From: CAYNTC01 sp964432925
GTDB lineage: Bacteria; Planctomycetota; Phycisphaerae; Sedimentisphaerales; Anaerobacaceae
NCBI GenBank assembly: GCA_964432925.1
Contig: CAYSPM010000117.1
Span: 1-8,965 of the forward strand
Direction: 5' to 3'
DNA: 8,965 nt
Position 1 is the first letter of the stretch. Each line of letters begins with the position of its first letter. Made by a program: the position numbers and the translations under genes. Below are positions 1 to 6,242 of the stretch, piece after piece. The notes below the pieces were generated by a model that was given only the letters and a program-made list of their open reading frames with translations, did no database searches and was not told the DNA's origin.

Positions 1-54
<54 letters not shown>

Positions 55-153
55 ATAAAACGAAAACTCAAAAACTACTGCGATATTTTACAGAACCTGT
101 GCTATCATTTCAATAGAATCGTTTTCGGGTAATACCAATTGTGCTTGATATTT

Positions 154-224
154 GCGCCTTTGTCATTTCCACCGTCAGGTGTCCTGTGGAGACCATAGCC
201 CCTAAGGGGCGAAGTGGAGAAATC
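154..224 (-). repeat. Dispersed-repeat-like element, copy A
   Basis: On the minus strand this begins GATTTCTCCACTTCGCCCC (224 down to about 206), continues through an AGGGGC inversion and ends GAAATGACAAAGGCGC (169 down to 154). The same start and end phrases occur in the opposite orientation at 261-374, which suggests two diverged copies of one intergenic element. Copy number elsewhere in the genome cannot be seen from here. Confidence 0.45.
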
Positions 225-260
225 TATTAAAAAGCAGACCTGTCCCGAGCCAAGCCGAGG

Positions 261-374
261 GATTTCTCGACTCGCCCCCCTGCTTTCTTGCCTGCCGCCT
301 CGACTCGCGTCGAGAGACGCCGAGGCAGGCGAAAGCAAGAAGGGGGGCTCGCTCGAAATGACAAGAATAAGCGC
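261..374 (+). repeat. Dispersed-repeat-like element, copy B
   Basis: On the plus strand this begins GATTTCTCGACTCGCCCCCC (261-280) and ends GAAATGACAAGAATAAGCGC (355-374), matching the two ends of the minus-strand element at 154-224. Unlike that copy its middle is a long palindrome. No reading frame of transposase type is present, so if mobile it would be a non-autonomous element. That is inference. Confidence 0.45.
274..348. repeat. Large imperfect palindrome inside element B
   Basis: The outer arms pair GCCCCCC (274-280) with GGGGGGC (342-348). Inside them GCTTTC pairs with GAAAGC and GCCTGCC with GGCAGGC, with short bulges. The tip is a six-base-pair hairpin CTCGAC/GTCGAG (299-304 with 309-314) around TCGC. 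The structure can form from either strand. No T-tract follows, so it does not look like an intrinsic terminator. Confidence 0.6.
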
Positions 375-448
375 ATTGATTATTCACAGTCAGTATTAGT
401 GTACGCTTACTGGCCCTGGAAGGCTAAGACAGGACCTCAGCTTCGCAT

Positions 449-473
449 TAAAAAACCAACCAAAATGGCGGTT
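449..473 (-). terminator. Probable intrinsic terminator of the rplI end of the operon
   Basis: Starting 27 bases after the rplI stop on the minus strand, AACCGCC pairs with GGTTGGTT (one G-U pair and a one-base bulge) around the loop ATTTT, and a run of six T follows. This is the layout of a Rho-independent terminator. The stem is short, so termination may be partial. Confidence 0.5.
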
Positions 474-500
474 ACTATCACAGCGAGCGCCTGTCCGGCA

Positions 501-998
501 CTATGTGCTGGTGTCAGGCGAAGTGGAATCACCTTCGGCATCAGCAGCAGAGCTCTGTTCAGAAACTACGACGACATTAACTGTGGCAGTTAAATTATCT
601 TCAAACTTTAGTGTTACTGAGTGAGTACCGAGCTGCTTTATGTGATGGGGTAGATCTACAACTTCATCAGCCACCTCAAAACCCTGCCGGCGCAGATTTT
701 GTGCAATCTGGCGCTCGGCGATCGAGCCAAACAAAACGCCCTGCTCGTTGGCTTTGGCTGCGAGGACAGCTTCGGCACCATCGACAGCCTTGGCGGCTTC
801 TTCAAGGCGTTTACGCTCTGTGATCCTTTGTTCTGAACGCTTGGCCTTTTCTTTGGCGATAGCTTTTATGTTCGCATCAGTAGCAACCTTTGCGATGCCC
901 TGAGGCAGCAGGTAGTTTCTGGCGTATCCTTGGTTGACTTCGACAACGTCTCCGAGCCAGCCAAGTCGTATTACATCTTCGCAAAGCAAAACCTTCAT
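501..998 (-). CDS. rplI: 50S ribosomal protein L9
   Basis: L9 binds domain V of 23S rRNA near the L1 stalk with its N-terminal domain and projects a second domain on a long helix; in other bacteria it helps keep reading frame. The 165-residue protein begins MKVLLCEDVIRLG and carries the L9 signature GDVVEVNQGYARNYLLPQG near residues 16-34, a charged Ala/Lys/Glu-rich connecting helix (about 42-80), and the C-terminal domain to about residue 147. A Ser/Thr/Asp-rich tail follows that typical L9 lacks. The ATG at 998 is preferred over an in-frame GTG at 1007, because AAGG lies eight bases before the ATG but overlaps the GTG. It is the last gene of the cluster, 141 bases after rpsR, and is followed by a probable terminator. 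Confidence 0.96.
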   Translation of the reverse strand: MKVLLCEDVIRLGWLGDVVEVNQGYARNYLLPQGIAKVATDANIKAIAKEKAKRSEQRITERKRLEEAAKAVDGAEAVLAAKANEQGVLFGSIAERQIAQNLRRQGFEVADEVVDLPHHIKQLGTHSVTLKFEDNLTATVNVVVVSEQSSAADAEGDSTSPDTST

Positions 999-1074
999 AT
1001 CTTGCACCTTGTGTTTAAGTTATGTGTAGATGAGTTTACACGTCCATACGTAGATCGACATTACCGCAAATCAT

Positions 1075-1103
1075 AAAATACGCAAAAACACATTGTGTGT
1101 CCA
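1075..1103 (-). promoter_or_regulatory. Possible internal promoter for rplI
   Basis: On the minus strand, TGGACA (1103-1098; five of six matches to the sigma-70 -35 consensus) is followed after exactly 17 bases by TATTTT (1080-1075; four of six for the -10). It lies in the unusually long rpsR-rplI spacer, about 75 bases before the rplI start. AT-rich chance matches are possible. Confidence 0.3.
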
Positions 1104-1139
1104 CCTGCCAACTCACCTGCGCACGGATCATTTAATTAT

Positions 1140-1385
1140 CTATGCACAATAGGGCAAAAGTGCCATGAACCTGGCACGCTTGATGGCCCTTTTGGCCTTT
1201 CGTTGACAACTTGCGCAGTTGCCACTGCGTTTTCGCGAGTATATCTTGCCGCGATTTGTAAGCAGCTTCTGCAAAGTATCAACATCCTTATAGTCCACGT
1301 ACTTAATGCCGTTTCTGCAAAAGCGGCATTGTGTTTGCTCGCGACTACCTGTAAATCCTGATTTTCTGGCTCTTTCTCTTGCCAT
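1140..1385 (-). CDS. rpsR: 30S ribosomal protein S18, four-cysteine form
   Basis: S18 pairs with S6 on the platform of the 30S subunit and contacts 16S rRNA. The 81-residue product has the conserved core KYVDYKDVDTLQKLLTNRGK (29-48) followed by IYSRKRSG and the basic RKAKRAIKRARFMALLPY end, all standard for S18. Length is normal. It keeps two cysteine pairs, C20-x2-C23 and C57-x2-C60, which suits the zinc-binding version of S18; many bacteria have lost these residues. The ATG start has a good ribosome binding site (GAGGTG, a few bases upstream). It lies 57 bases after ssb and partners S6, encoded two genes upstream, which fits shared regulation. Confidence 0.96.
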   Translation of the reverse strand: MARERARKSGFTGSREQTQCRFCRNGIKYVDYKDVDTLQKLLTNRGKIYSRKRSGNCASCQRKAKRAIKRARFMALLPYCA

Positions 1386-1442
1386 TATTCACCTCACCGT
1401 ATCTGGCTCAAGCTGTACTTAAACAGCTACGCATTCAAATTC

Positions 1443-1880
1443 TCAAAAAGGTATATCGTCATCTGCAGGTTTGTTAGTAACGTCTGTCTGCTCGTAGTCC
1501 GAATTTGCACGGACGTTCTGCTCGGTGGGCCTGCCCGGACTTGAAGGCCCACCGCCCGGGAGGAACTGGAAGTTCTCAACCGTGATCCTATGCTTGCTGC
1601 GCTTGGTGCCGTCCTGAGCAGTCCATGTATCGAAGGTGAGTCTGCCCTCGATAAAGACAGGCCTGCCTTTCGTCAGGTACTTGTTTATGTTCTCAGCCTG
1701 CCTGCCGAAGGCACGGCAATCCACGAAGCAGGTCTCCTCTCGCTGGCTGCCATTAGGGCCTGTCCACCTACGATTCGTAGCCAGCCCGAAGTCCACGACA
1801 GCCGTCTGATTAGGCGTATACGACAATTGCGGGTCACGAGTGAGATTGCCCAGCATCAATACCTTATTAAATCCAGCCAT
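1443..1880 (-). CDS. ssb: Single-stranded DNA-binding protein
   Basis: SSB coats single-stranded DNA in replication, repair and recombination and recruits partner enzymes through its C-terminal tip. The 145-residue protein has an N-terminal OB-fold, about residues 1-105, with typical stretches such as NKVLMLGNLTRDPQL (5-19), FGLATNRRW and INKYLTKGRPVFIEGRL. A short Gly/Pro and polar linker leads to the acidic tip DDDIPF, which matches the family's conserved partner-binding end. The ATG is preceded by GGAG seven bases upstream. Its place between rpsF and rpsR is a widely conserved arrangement. The linker is shorter than in Escherichia coli SSB. I see no second ssb copy in the window. Confidence 0.96.
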   Translation of the reverse strand: MAGFNKVLMLGNLTRDPQLSYTPNQTAVVDFGLATNRRWTGPNGSQREETCFVDCRAFGRQAENINKYLTKGRPVFIEGRLTFDTWTAQDGTKRSKHRITVENFQFLPGGGPSSPGRPTEQNVRANSDYEQTDVTNKPADDDIPF

Positions 1881-1905
1881 AATTAAGCTCCATATCCGGT
1901 TTATA

Positions 1906-1942
1906 ATGGTAAATGGTGAATAGTTAGATGGTTATTTACCAA
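1906..1942. repeat. Inverted repeat across the rpsF stop codon
   Basis: GGTAAAT (1908-1914) and ATTTACC (1934-1940) form a seven-base inverted repeat with a 19-base spacer. The right arm contains the TAA stop of rpsF (1936-1938 on the minus strand). It could fold in the rpsF-ssb mRNA spacer as a weak processing or stability hairpin. There is no T-tract after it. Confidence 0.4.
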
Positions 1943-2487
1943 TCGCCAATTACCTGATCGTCTTGGGCGGCCTGCTGCTCTGAATCCTCTTTGCTGTTCT
2001 GGTCTTCGAAGACGACCGATTGCTCTGAACTGTCTTGTTGCTTCGACTCGGCAGGTTCTTCTGCAGGCATGGTTTCCTCAGCCGGTTGGGCGGCTATGGC
2101 TTGCTCAGCCTGGGTATCTCTTTCTTGTTCAGGTCCGGACTCTTCAGCCGTGGTTTCTGATGCAGGTTTTCCAGTCTCGGCAATTTTTTGTTTGTCTACA
2201 CTCAGGATTAAAACGCGCATTATCCGTTCGGAAAGCTGGATGGCTCTTTCAATTTCTCTTATTCTGCTGGTGTCAGCCCGGAAGTAACACAGGATGTATG
2301 TGCCTCTACTTTTGTGATCGATTTCATAAGCAAGTTTCCTCTCGCCCCACTTGCTTAGCGAAACGATTTCTGCTTCTGCACGTTTAAGGATTTCTTGAAT
2401 GGTTTTGATAATGCCATCCCAGTCCGTGGCCGCAGCAGAATCAACAAGAAACATCGCTTCATAAAGTCTCTTCGTAACAGTATCCAA
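1936..2487 (-). CDS. rpsF: 30S ribosomal protein S6 with long acidic tail
   Basis: S6 binds S18 and 16S rRNA on the 30S platform. Residues 1-107 of 183 form the S6 fold: KRLYEAMFLVDSA at the start, KWGERKLAYEIDHKSRGTY at about 46-64 and the SERIMRVLILSVDK end near 86-99. The remaining 76 residues are rich in Glu, Gln, Ala and Ser and look disordered, far beyond the usual length of about 95-135. No ATG precedes the conserved RLYEA segment. A TTG at 2487 lies nine bases after a strong GGGAGG, and an in-frame TAA lies just upstream, so TTG (or the CTG at 2493) is the start. The acidic tail could be autoregulatory or an interaction surface; that is inference. It lies 52 bases after pth. Confidence 0.93.
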   Translation of the reverse strand: MDTVTKRLYEAMFLVDSAAATDWDGIIKTIQEILKRAEAEIVSLSKWGERKLAYEIDHKSRGTYILCYFRADTSRIREIERAIQLSERIMRVLILSVDKQKIAETGKPASETTAEESGPEQERDTQAEQAIAAQPAEETMPAEEPAESKQQDSSEQSVVFEDQNSKEDSEQQAAQDDQVIGDW

Positions 2488-2539
2488 AGCCAGTTACCTC
2501 CCACTAAAATATTAGAACCGAAAGCATACTCTTCAACAT

Positions 2540-3151
2540 TTACGTTTTCATATCCTTGTCTTGTGTATTTTGCTCAAAGTCTAGTGCTTTGTTAAACTTA
2601 TTCATTGTTTTATCGACATCGAATTCAATCCAGCAAAGCACAGCATCCCTTGCCCGTTCGACAGCCTGATTAATCAACGGCTTTTCTTTCTCTGTCAGCC
2701 TATCGAGAACATAGTCCACAGATGACTCGCCGGTGCTCGCGCCTATACCGACCCGGCAGCGGGCAAATTCGCCTGTGCCGAGCTTGTCTATGATGTCGGC
2801 AAGGCCATTGTGCCCACCGGCTGAGCCTTTGACTCTAATACGAATCCTGCCCGGTACCAGAGCCATATCATCGCTGACGACGATCAACTGACTATGACTC
2901 AGTCTGTAAAAATCCATTGCTGTAATTACAGGCTGGCCGCTTTGGTTCATGAATTGCCAGGGCTTTAACAATATCAACGGCTGTCCTGCAAATTCACCTG
3001 TGCCGAAACGGGCACCAAACTTTCTTCTTCTTAGCTTTATCGCCAGTACCTCTGCCAGCGAGTCTACGACCTTAAAACCGATGTTGTGCCGTGTATCAAC
3101 ATATTCTTGGCCGGGATTACCCAAGCCGACGACCAGTTTGATCTCAGCCAT
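2540..3151 (-). CDS. pth: Peptidyl-tRNA hydrolase
   Basis: Pth cleaves the ester bond of peptidyl-tRNA released by stalled ribosomes and frees tRNA for reuse in the cytoplasm. The 203-residue protein carries the family marks: VVGLGNPGQEY with N12, the catalytic H22 in TRHNIGF, N69 in FMNQSG, the acidic pair D94-D95, and AGGHNGL with H114 and N115. The family usually has His before the acidic pair (HDD or HDE); here it is Ser93, a small variation outside the catalytic base. Length is normal with a slightly extended basic and acidic C-terminus. The ATG has only a weak upstream purine tract (AGGCGAG), so expression may depend on coupling to rplY, whose stop lies 26 bases upstream. Confidence 0.95.
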   Translation of the reverse strand: MAEIKLVVGLGNPGQEYVDTRHNIGFKVVDSLAEVLAIKLRRRKFGARFGTGEFAGQPLILLKPWQFMNQSGQPVITAMDFYRLSHSQLIVVSDDMALVPGRIRIRVKGSAGGHNGLADIIDKLGTGEFARCRVGIGASTGESSVDYVLDRLTEKEKPLINQAVERARDAVLCWIEFDVDKTMNKFNKALDFEQNTQDKDMKT

Positions 3152-3177
3152 CGCATCTATTCTCGCCTATGAGGAGA

Positions 3178-3831
3178 TTACTGGTTCTGCTCTTGAGGCT
3201 GCTCTTGCCCGGGCTCTTTAACCTCGGTAATAACCTCAGGAGCGGTGGGTGCTTCTTCTTCAAGTTCTTCGGTTGTCTTAGCAGCGGCTACAAGGTGACA
3301 AGTCACCAGCAGCGTAGTTGGGTCGCTTACCAACTTGACTTCAGTTGGAAGCTCAATGTCACTAGCATGCACCGCGTCGCCGACACCTACTTCCTTCACA
3401 GAGACAATAATGGACTCGGGAATATCTGTCGCTCTGCACTCAATTTCCAGATGGTCTGTATGTTCTTCTATGATACCACCCTCATGAGCGCCCTTCGCCG
3501 TGCCCTTGAGCTCGAGGGGAACTGTTACCTTGACCATCTCTGTTACATCGACGCGAATTAAATCTGCATGGATGATATTTTTACTGAGATGATCATACTG
3601 CAAATCTTTTACGAGCATCTTTTCTTTGCGTTTTCCGATTTTCACATCTAACAATCGATGTCCGTGATGTAGTCCCTCAGTGAAGTCGTGTATATCTAAG
3701 GAGATAGAGGTTGGCTCTTTTTTGTGCCCATAGACAATAGCTGGTATTCGACCCTGAGCACGTAACTTTGCCGCAGATTTTGAACCTGTATGCTCTCTAA
3801 TTTCCGCTTCTAAAAGCAATGATTTATCCAT
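3178..3831 (-). CDS. rplY: 50S ribosomal protein L25, CTC/TL5 type
   Basis: L25 binds 5S rRNA in the central protuberance of the 50S subunit. The 217-residue product is the long CTC form: an N-terminal 5S-binding domain (about 1-95; RAQGRIPAIVYGHK at 24-37 and HADLIRVD near 89-96), then a beta-rich C-terminal domain (about 98-185) and a Glu/Pro/Gln-rich tail. The short L25 of Escherichia coli lacks the second domain. The ATG is preceded by GAGG with six bases between. Its position between prs and pth is a recurring order in many bacteria, where the gene is often called ctc. The 71-base spacer from prs shows no terminator. The acidic tail resembles those of S6 and L9 here. Confidence 0.95.
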   Translation of the reverse strand: MDKSLLLEAEIREHTGSKSAAKLRAQGRIPAIVYGHKKEPTSISLDIHDFTEGLHHGHRLLDVKIGKRKEKMLVKDLQYDHLSKNIIHADLIRVDVTEMVKVTVPLELKGTAKGAHEGGIIEEHTDHLEIECRATDIPESIIVSVKEVGVGDAVHASDIELPTEVKLVSDPTTLLVTCHLVAAAKTTEELEEEAPTAPEVITEVKEPGQEQPQEQNQ

Positions 3832-3902
3832 AATTACCTCGCCTATAATGCTATATGCAATTGAACGACAAGTTGCCTTGAGAATCGGACACAGTTCTAC
3901 TT

Positions 3903-4859
3903 CTATGTCAATCCACCGAACAAGCCGCTCACCGATTCATTTCTGTGAATTCTCTTTATCGCCTCGCCTAACATAGGCGCGACACTCAAGACCTTTATGT
4001 TTTCGATCTTCTTAGTCTCATCAGTCAGGGGTATTGTATCTGTGACCACGATCTCATCTATGGGCGCATCGGCCAGTCGCTGCAGCGCCTGTGTTGCAAA
4101 GACCCCGTGCGTGGCACCAACATATACCTTCTCTGCACCTTTATCCCTAACGAGTTTAGCGGCACCACAAACGGTTCCAGCCGTAGCGATGATATCATCA
4201 CACATCAGGATGTTTTTGCCTTTGACATCGCCTATTATCTGCCCAAGTTCAACCTCGCTGCCGCTGATGCGTCTTTTGTGTACGATAGCCAATTTTCCTC
4301 CGAGGTGCTCAGCATACTTAGCTGCGGTTTTGATGTTGCCCACGTCCGGCGAGACTACAGTTAAGTTGTTGATCTTTTTGCCCCTGAAGTATCTGCTCAA
4401 GACTATCTCAGCGCTAAGATGGTCGACGGGAATGTCGAAAAAGCCCTGCAACTGCGGGGCGTGCAGATCAACTGCAAGGACCCTGCTGGCGCCGGCGATC
4501 GTGATTAGATTGGCAACCAGTTTTGCGGTGATAGGGACTCGGCCTTCATCTTTTCTATCCTGACGCGCATAGCCGAAGTAGGGAATCACCGCAGTGACCC
4601 GGCTGGCGCTGGCTCTTTGAAGGCAGTCCAGGTAAATCAAAAGCTCCATCAAATTCTCATCAACTGGCCTGCACGTAGACTGCACAACGTAGCAGTCCCT
4701 TCCGCGGACATCGTCCTCTACCCTGATGACTTTCTCTCCATCTGGAAATCTGTCAATCTTTGCGCCACCGGCTACAATATTCAAATATTTACAGACGGCG
4801 CTACCCAATGCCGGATTACTGGTGCCGTAAAACACCTTTATATTTTCATTCAGAAACAT
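3903..4859 (-). CDS. prs: Ribose-phosphate pyrophosphokinase (PRPP synthase)
   Basis: This enzyme transfers pyrophosphate from ATP to ribose 5-phosphate to make PRPP for purine, pyrimidine, His, Trp and NAD synthesis. From the ATG at 4859 it has 318 residues, the normal class I length. Visible are RFPDGE (37-42), the flexible-loop PYFGYARQDRK (93-103), the signature DLHAPQLQGFFDIPVDHL (131-148), SPDVGN (170-175), catalytic-region HKRR (194-197) and the PRPP loop DDIIATAGT (221-229). That loop normally reads DDxIDTxGT, so Ala225 replaces an acidic residue. A TTG at 4880 could add seven residues, but the ATG has AAAGG nine bases upstream and aligns with the family start. The start overlaps the end of glmU by 14 bases, suggesting translational coupling. 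Confidence 0.96.
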   Translation of the reverse strand: MFLNENIKVFYGTSNPALGSAVCKYLNIVAGGAKIDRFPDGEKVIRVEDDVRGRDCYVVQSTCRPVDENLMELLIYLDCLQRASASRVTAVIPYFGYARQDRKDEGRVPITAKLVANLITIAGASRVLAVDLHAPQLQGFFDIPVDHLSAEIVLSRYFRGKKINNLTVVSPDVGNIKTAAKYAEHLGGKLAIVHKRRISGSEVELGQIIGDVKGKNILMCDDIIATAGTVCGAAKLVRDKGAEKVYVGATHGVFATQALQRLADAPIDEIVVTDTIPLTDETKKIENIKVLSVAPMLGEAIKRIHRNESVSGLFGGLT

Positions 4860-6090
4860 CCTTATCCGCCTTTGTTCCAAGTTCGTTAATACTTTGCTGT
4901 GATACTACAGTCCCTGAACTTATTTGTGAGCCATCTTTGAGCACCAACGGTGCTATCAATATAGCACCTGAGCCAATATAGCAATCGTTACCAATGCTCG
5001 TATGGTTCACTTTTTGGCCGTCGTAATTGGCTGTTATCGAGCCAGCCCCGAAATTCACATTACGGCCCACGGCGGCATCACCTATATAGCTGTGGTGTCG
5101 TGCTCGGACACCCTCAGCTAATGTCGAATTTTTGACTTCTGTGAAAACGCCGAGCACTACATCGTCTTCTAAAACGGTGCCGTGCCTAAGAAATGCGAAT
5201 GGTCCGATTCGGCAGCCTTTGCCGATTTTTACCTCGCCGTGGATATAGGTGAATGGCTCGATGACAGTGTCTTGTTCGATTTTTGCTCTGGCGTCGATCC
5301 AGGTATTATCAGGATCAACTATAGTGACACCGTCTTCCATCAATTGTTGCTGAATGCGCTGCTGCATAATCTTGCTTGCTACACTAAGCTGCGCCCGGCT
5401 GTTGACACCCATGGCCTCTTCTGGACGCACAGCCGTGACAGCTACTACTTTATGACCTGTCGCGATGATACTGGATAGGGCATCCGTCAAATAATACTCC
5501 TCTTTGATGTTATCTGGCTTGACCTTTTCAACAGCTTCGAAAAGGATTTTGTTATTGAAAAGATAATAGCTTGGGTTGACTTCGTTTATTGCTAATTGTG
5601 CTTGCGTGCAATCAGTGTGTTCGACGATGCCCTGGATATTTCCATATTTATCGCGGACAATGCGTCCATAGCCGGTTGGGTCGCCTAGGACTGCCGTAGC
5701 CAGGGTTGCCGCTGCCTGCCCTGTCTCGTGTCTTTCAATCAGTATTTTAAGTGTTTGTGCCCGAATCAACGGCCCATCGCCGCAAAGCACGAGCGTTTCG
5801 CCAGTAAAGTCTTTTAAGTGTTCTTTGCAGCAGAGAACAGCATGTGCAGTTCCAAGTTGCTTTTCCTGTTCTATCCAGACGAGATCATCTGTATCGTTAA
5901 ACTGCTTTTTCACCTCTTTAGCGCCGAAGCCGACAACCACGTAAATTTTGGAAACCTCAGCGTCCCGACAGGCATCCAACACGTACGCGAGCATAGGCCG
6001 ACCACCGACCTCATGCAGGACCTTTGCCAATTGCGTATTCATCCTGCTGCTGACGCCAGCAGCTAGTATTATCGCTACTCTCTCAGCCAT
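4846..6090 (-). CDS. glmU: GlmU-like UDP-GlcNAc pyrophosphorylase / acetyltransferase, shortened
   Basis: GlmU acetylates glucosamine 1-phosphate and then joins it to UTP, giving UDP-GlcNAc for peptidoglycan and other envelope polymers. The N-terminal uridylyltransferase is intact: LAAGVSSRM (9-17), KVLHEVGGRPML (23-34), QLGTAHAV (78-85), metal-binding D105 in CGDGPLI, GYGRIV, and N230 in GVNSR. The left-handed beta-helix keeps H332 (equivalent of catalytic His363 of Escherichia coli), Y335, the R302 and K320 positions, and NFGAGSITANYDG (346-358). At 414 residues it is shorter than the usual 450-460. About 31 residues, nearly two helix coils, are missing before IGPF, and the C-terminal tail is clipped. 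The acetyltransferase is therefore likely but less certain than the uridylyltransferase. The ATG at 6090 has only a weak purine tract upstream. Confidence 0.9.
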   Translation of the reverse strand: MAERVAIILAAGVSSRMNTQLAKVLHEVGGRPMLAYVLDACRDAEVSKIYVVVGFGAKEVKKQFNDTDDLVWIEQEKQLGTAHAVLCCKEHLKDFTGETLVLCGDGPLIRAQTLKILIERHETGQAAATLATAVLGDPTGYGRIVRDKYGNIQGIVEHTDCTQAQLAINEVNPSYYLFNNKILFEAVEKVKPDNIKEEYYLTDALSSIIATGHKVVAVTAVRPEEAMGVNSRAQLSVASKIMQQRIQQQLMEDGVTIVDPDNTWIDARAKIEQDTVIEPFTYIHGEVKIGKGCRIGPFAFLRHGTVLEDDVVLGVFTEVKNSTLAEGVRARHHSYIGDAAVGRNVNFGAGSITANYDGQKVNHTSIGNDCYIGSGAILIAPLVLKDGSQISSGTVVSQQSINELGTKADKDVSE

Positions 6091-6141
6091 TGAATCTTTT
6101 TCGATTTTTGCATTTTAAGTTTATTTTTTCATTTACTTAAG

Positions 6142-6212
6142 CTACCCGGCCAGGACTCGAACCTGGAATATGGGCACCAAAAGCCCATGTGTTACCATTA
6201 CACCACCGGGTA
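6142..6212 (-). tRNA. tRNA-Gln(TTG)
   Basis: The minus strand folds into a full cloverleaf of 71 bases. The acceptor TACCCGG pairs with CCGGGTA, the D-arm is GGTGTAATGGTAACAC, the anticodon stem TGGGC/GCCCA encloses TTTTGGT with anticodon TTG, and the T-arm CCAGG/CCTGG encloses TTCGAGT. The discriminator is G, as expected for glutamine, and CCA is not encoded. It lies 51 bases upstream of glmU with no terminator between, so it may be cut from a common transcript. Confidence 0.96.
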
Positions 6213-6242
6213 AAAAAAACTAAAAACTCAAAATTAAAGAAA

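Larger units (their letters stand above)
55..500. other. Non-coding spacer between rplI and tRNA-Pro
   Basis: This 446-base stretch has no convincing gene. Short open frames exist on both strands, but they overlap one another, are low in complexity and contain inverted repeats rather than a protein family signature. It holds a probable rplI terminator (449-473), two related repeat-like elements in opposite orientation (154-224 and 261-374), a large palindrome (274-348) and an A-rich flank just upstream of tRNA-Pro. Confidence 0.7.

Noticed and set aside
105..399. Short open frames in the spacer beside tRNA-Pro
   Set aside because: They lie on both strands over a palindromic repeat, have no family likeness and lack good ribosome binding sites.
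999..1007. Upstream GTG start for rplI
   Set aside because: It overlaps the AAGG ribosome binding site, whereas the ATG at 998 has ideal spacing and the family's usual MKV start.
2488..2539. S6:S18 autoregulatory RNA motif upstream of rpsF
   Set aside because: The spacer is only 52 bases and shows just a weak CTAA/TTAG hairpin. I could not find the paired stems with the CCG-containing bulge.
3169..3561. Plus-strand open frame of 130 residues opposite rplY
   Set aside because: It is a shadow of the well-supported L25 gene, and its product is low in complexity with no family features.
4860..4880. Upstream TTG start for prs
   Set aside because: It would add seven residues not typical of the family, while the ATG at 4859 has AAAGG in place. 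It remains a weaker option.
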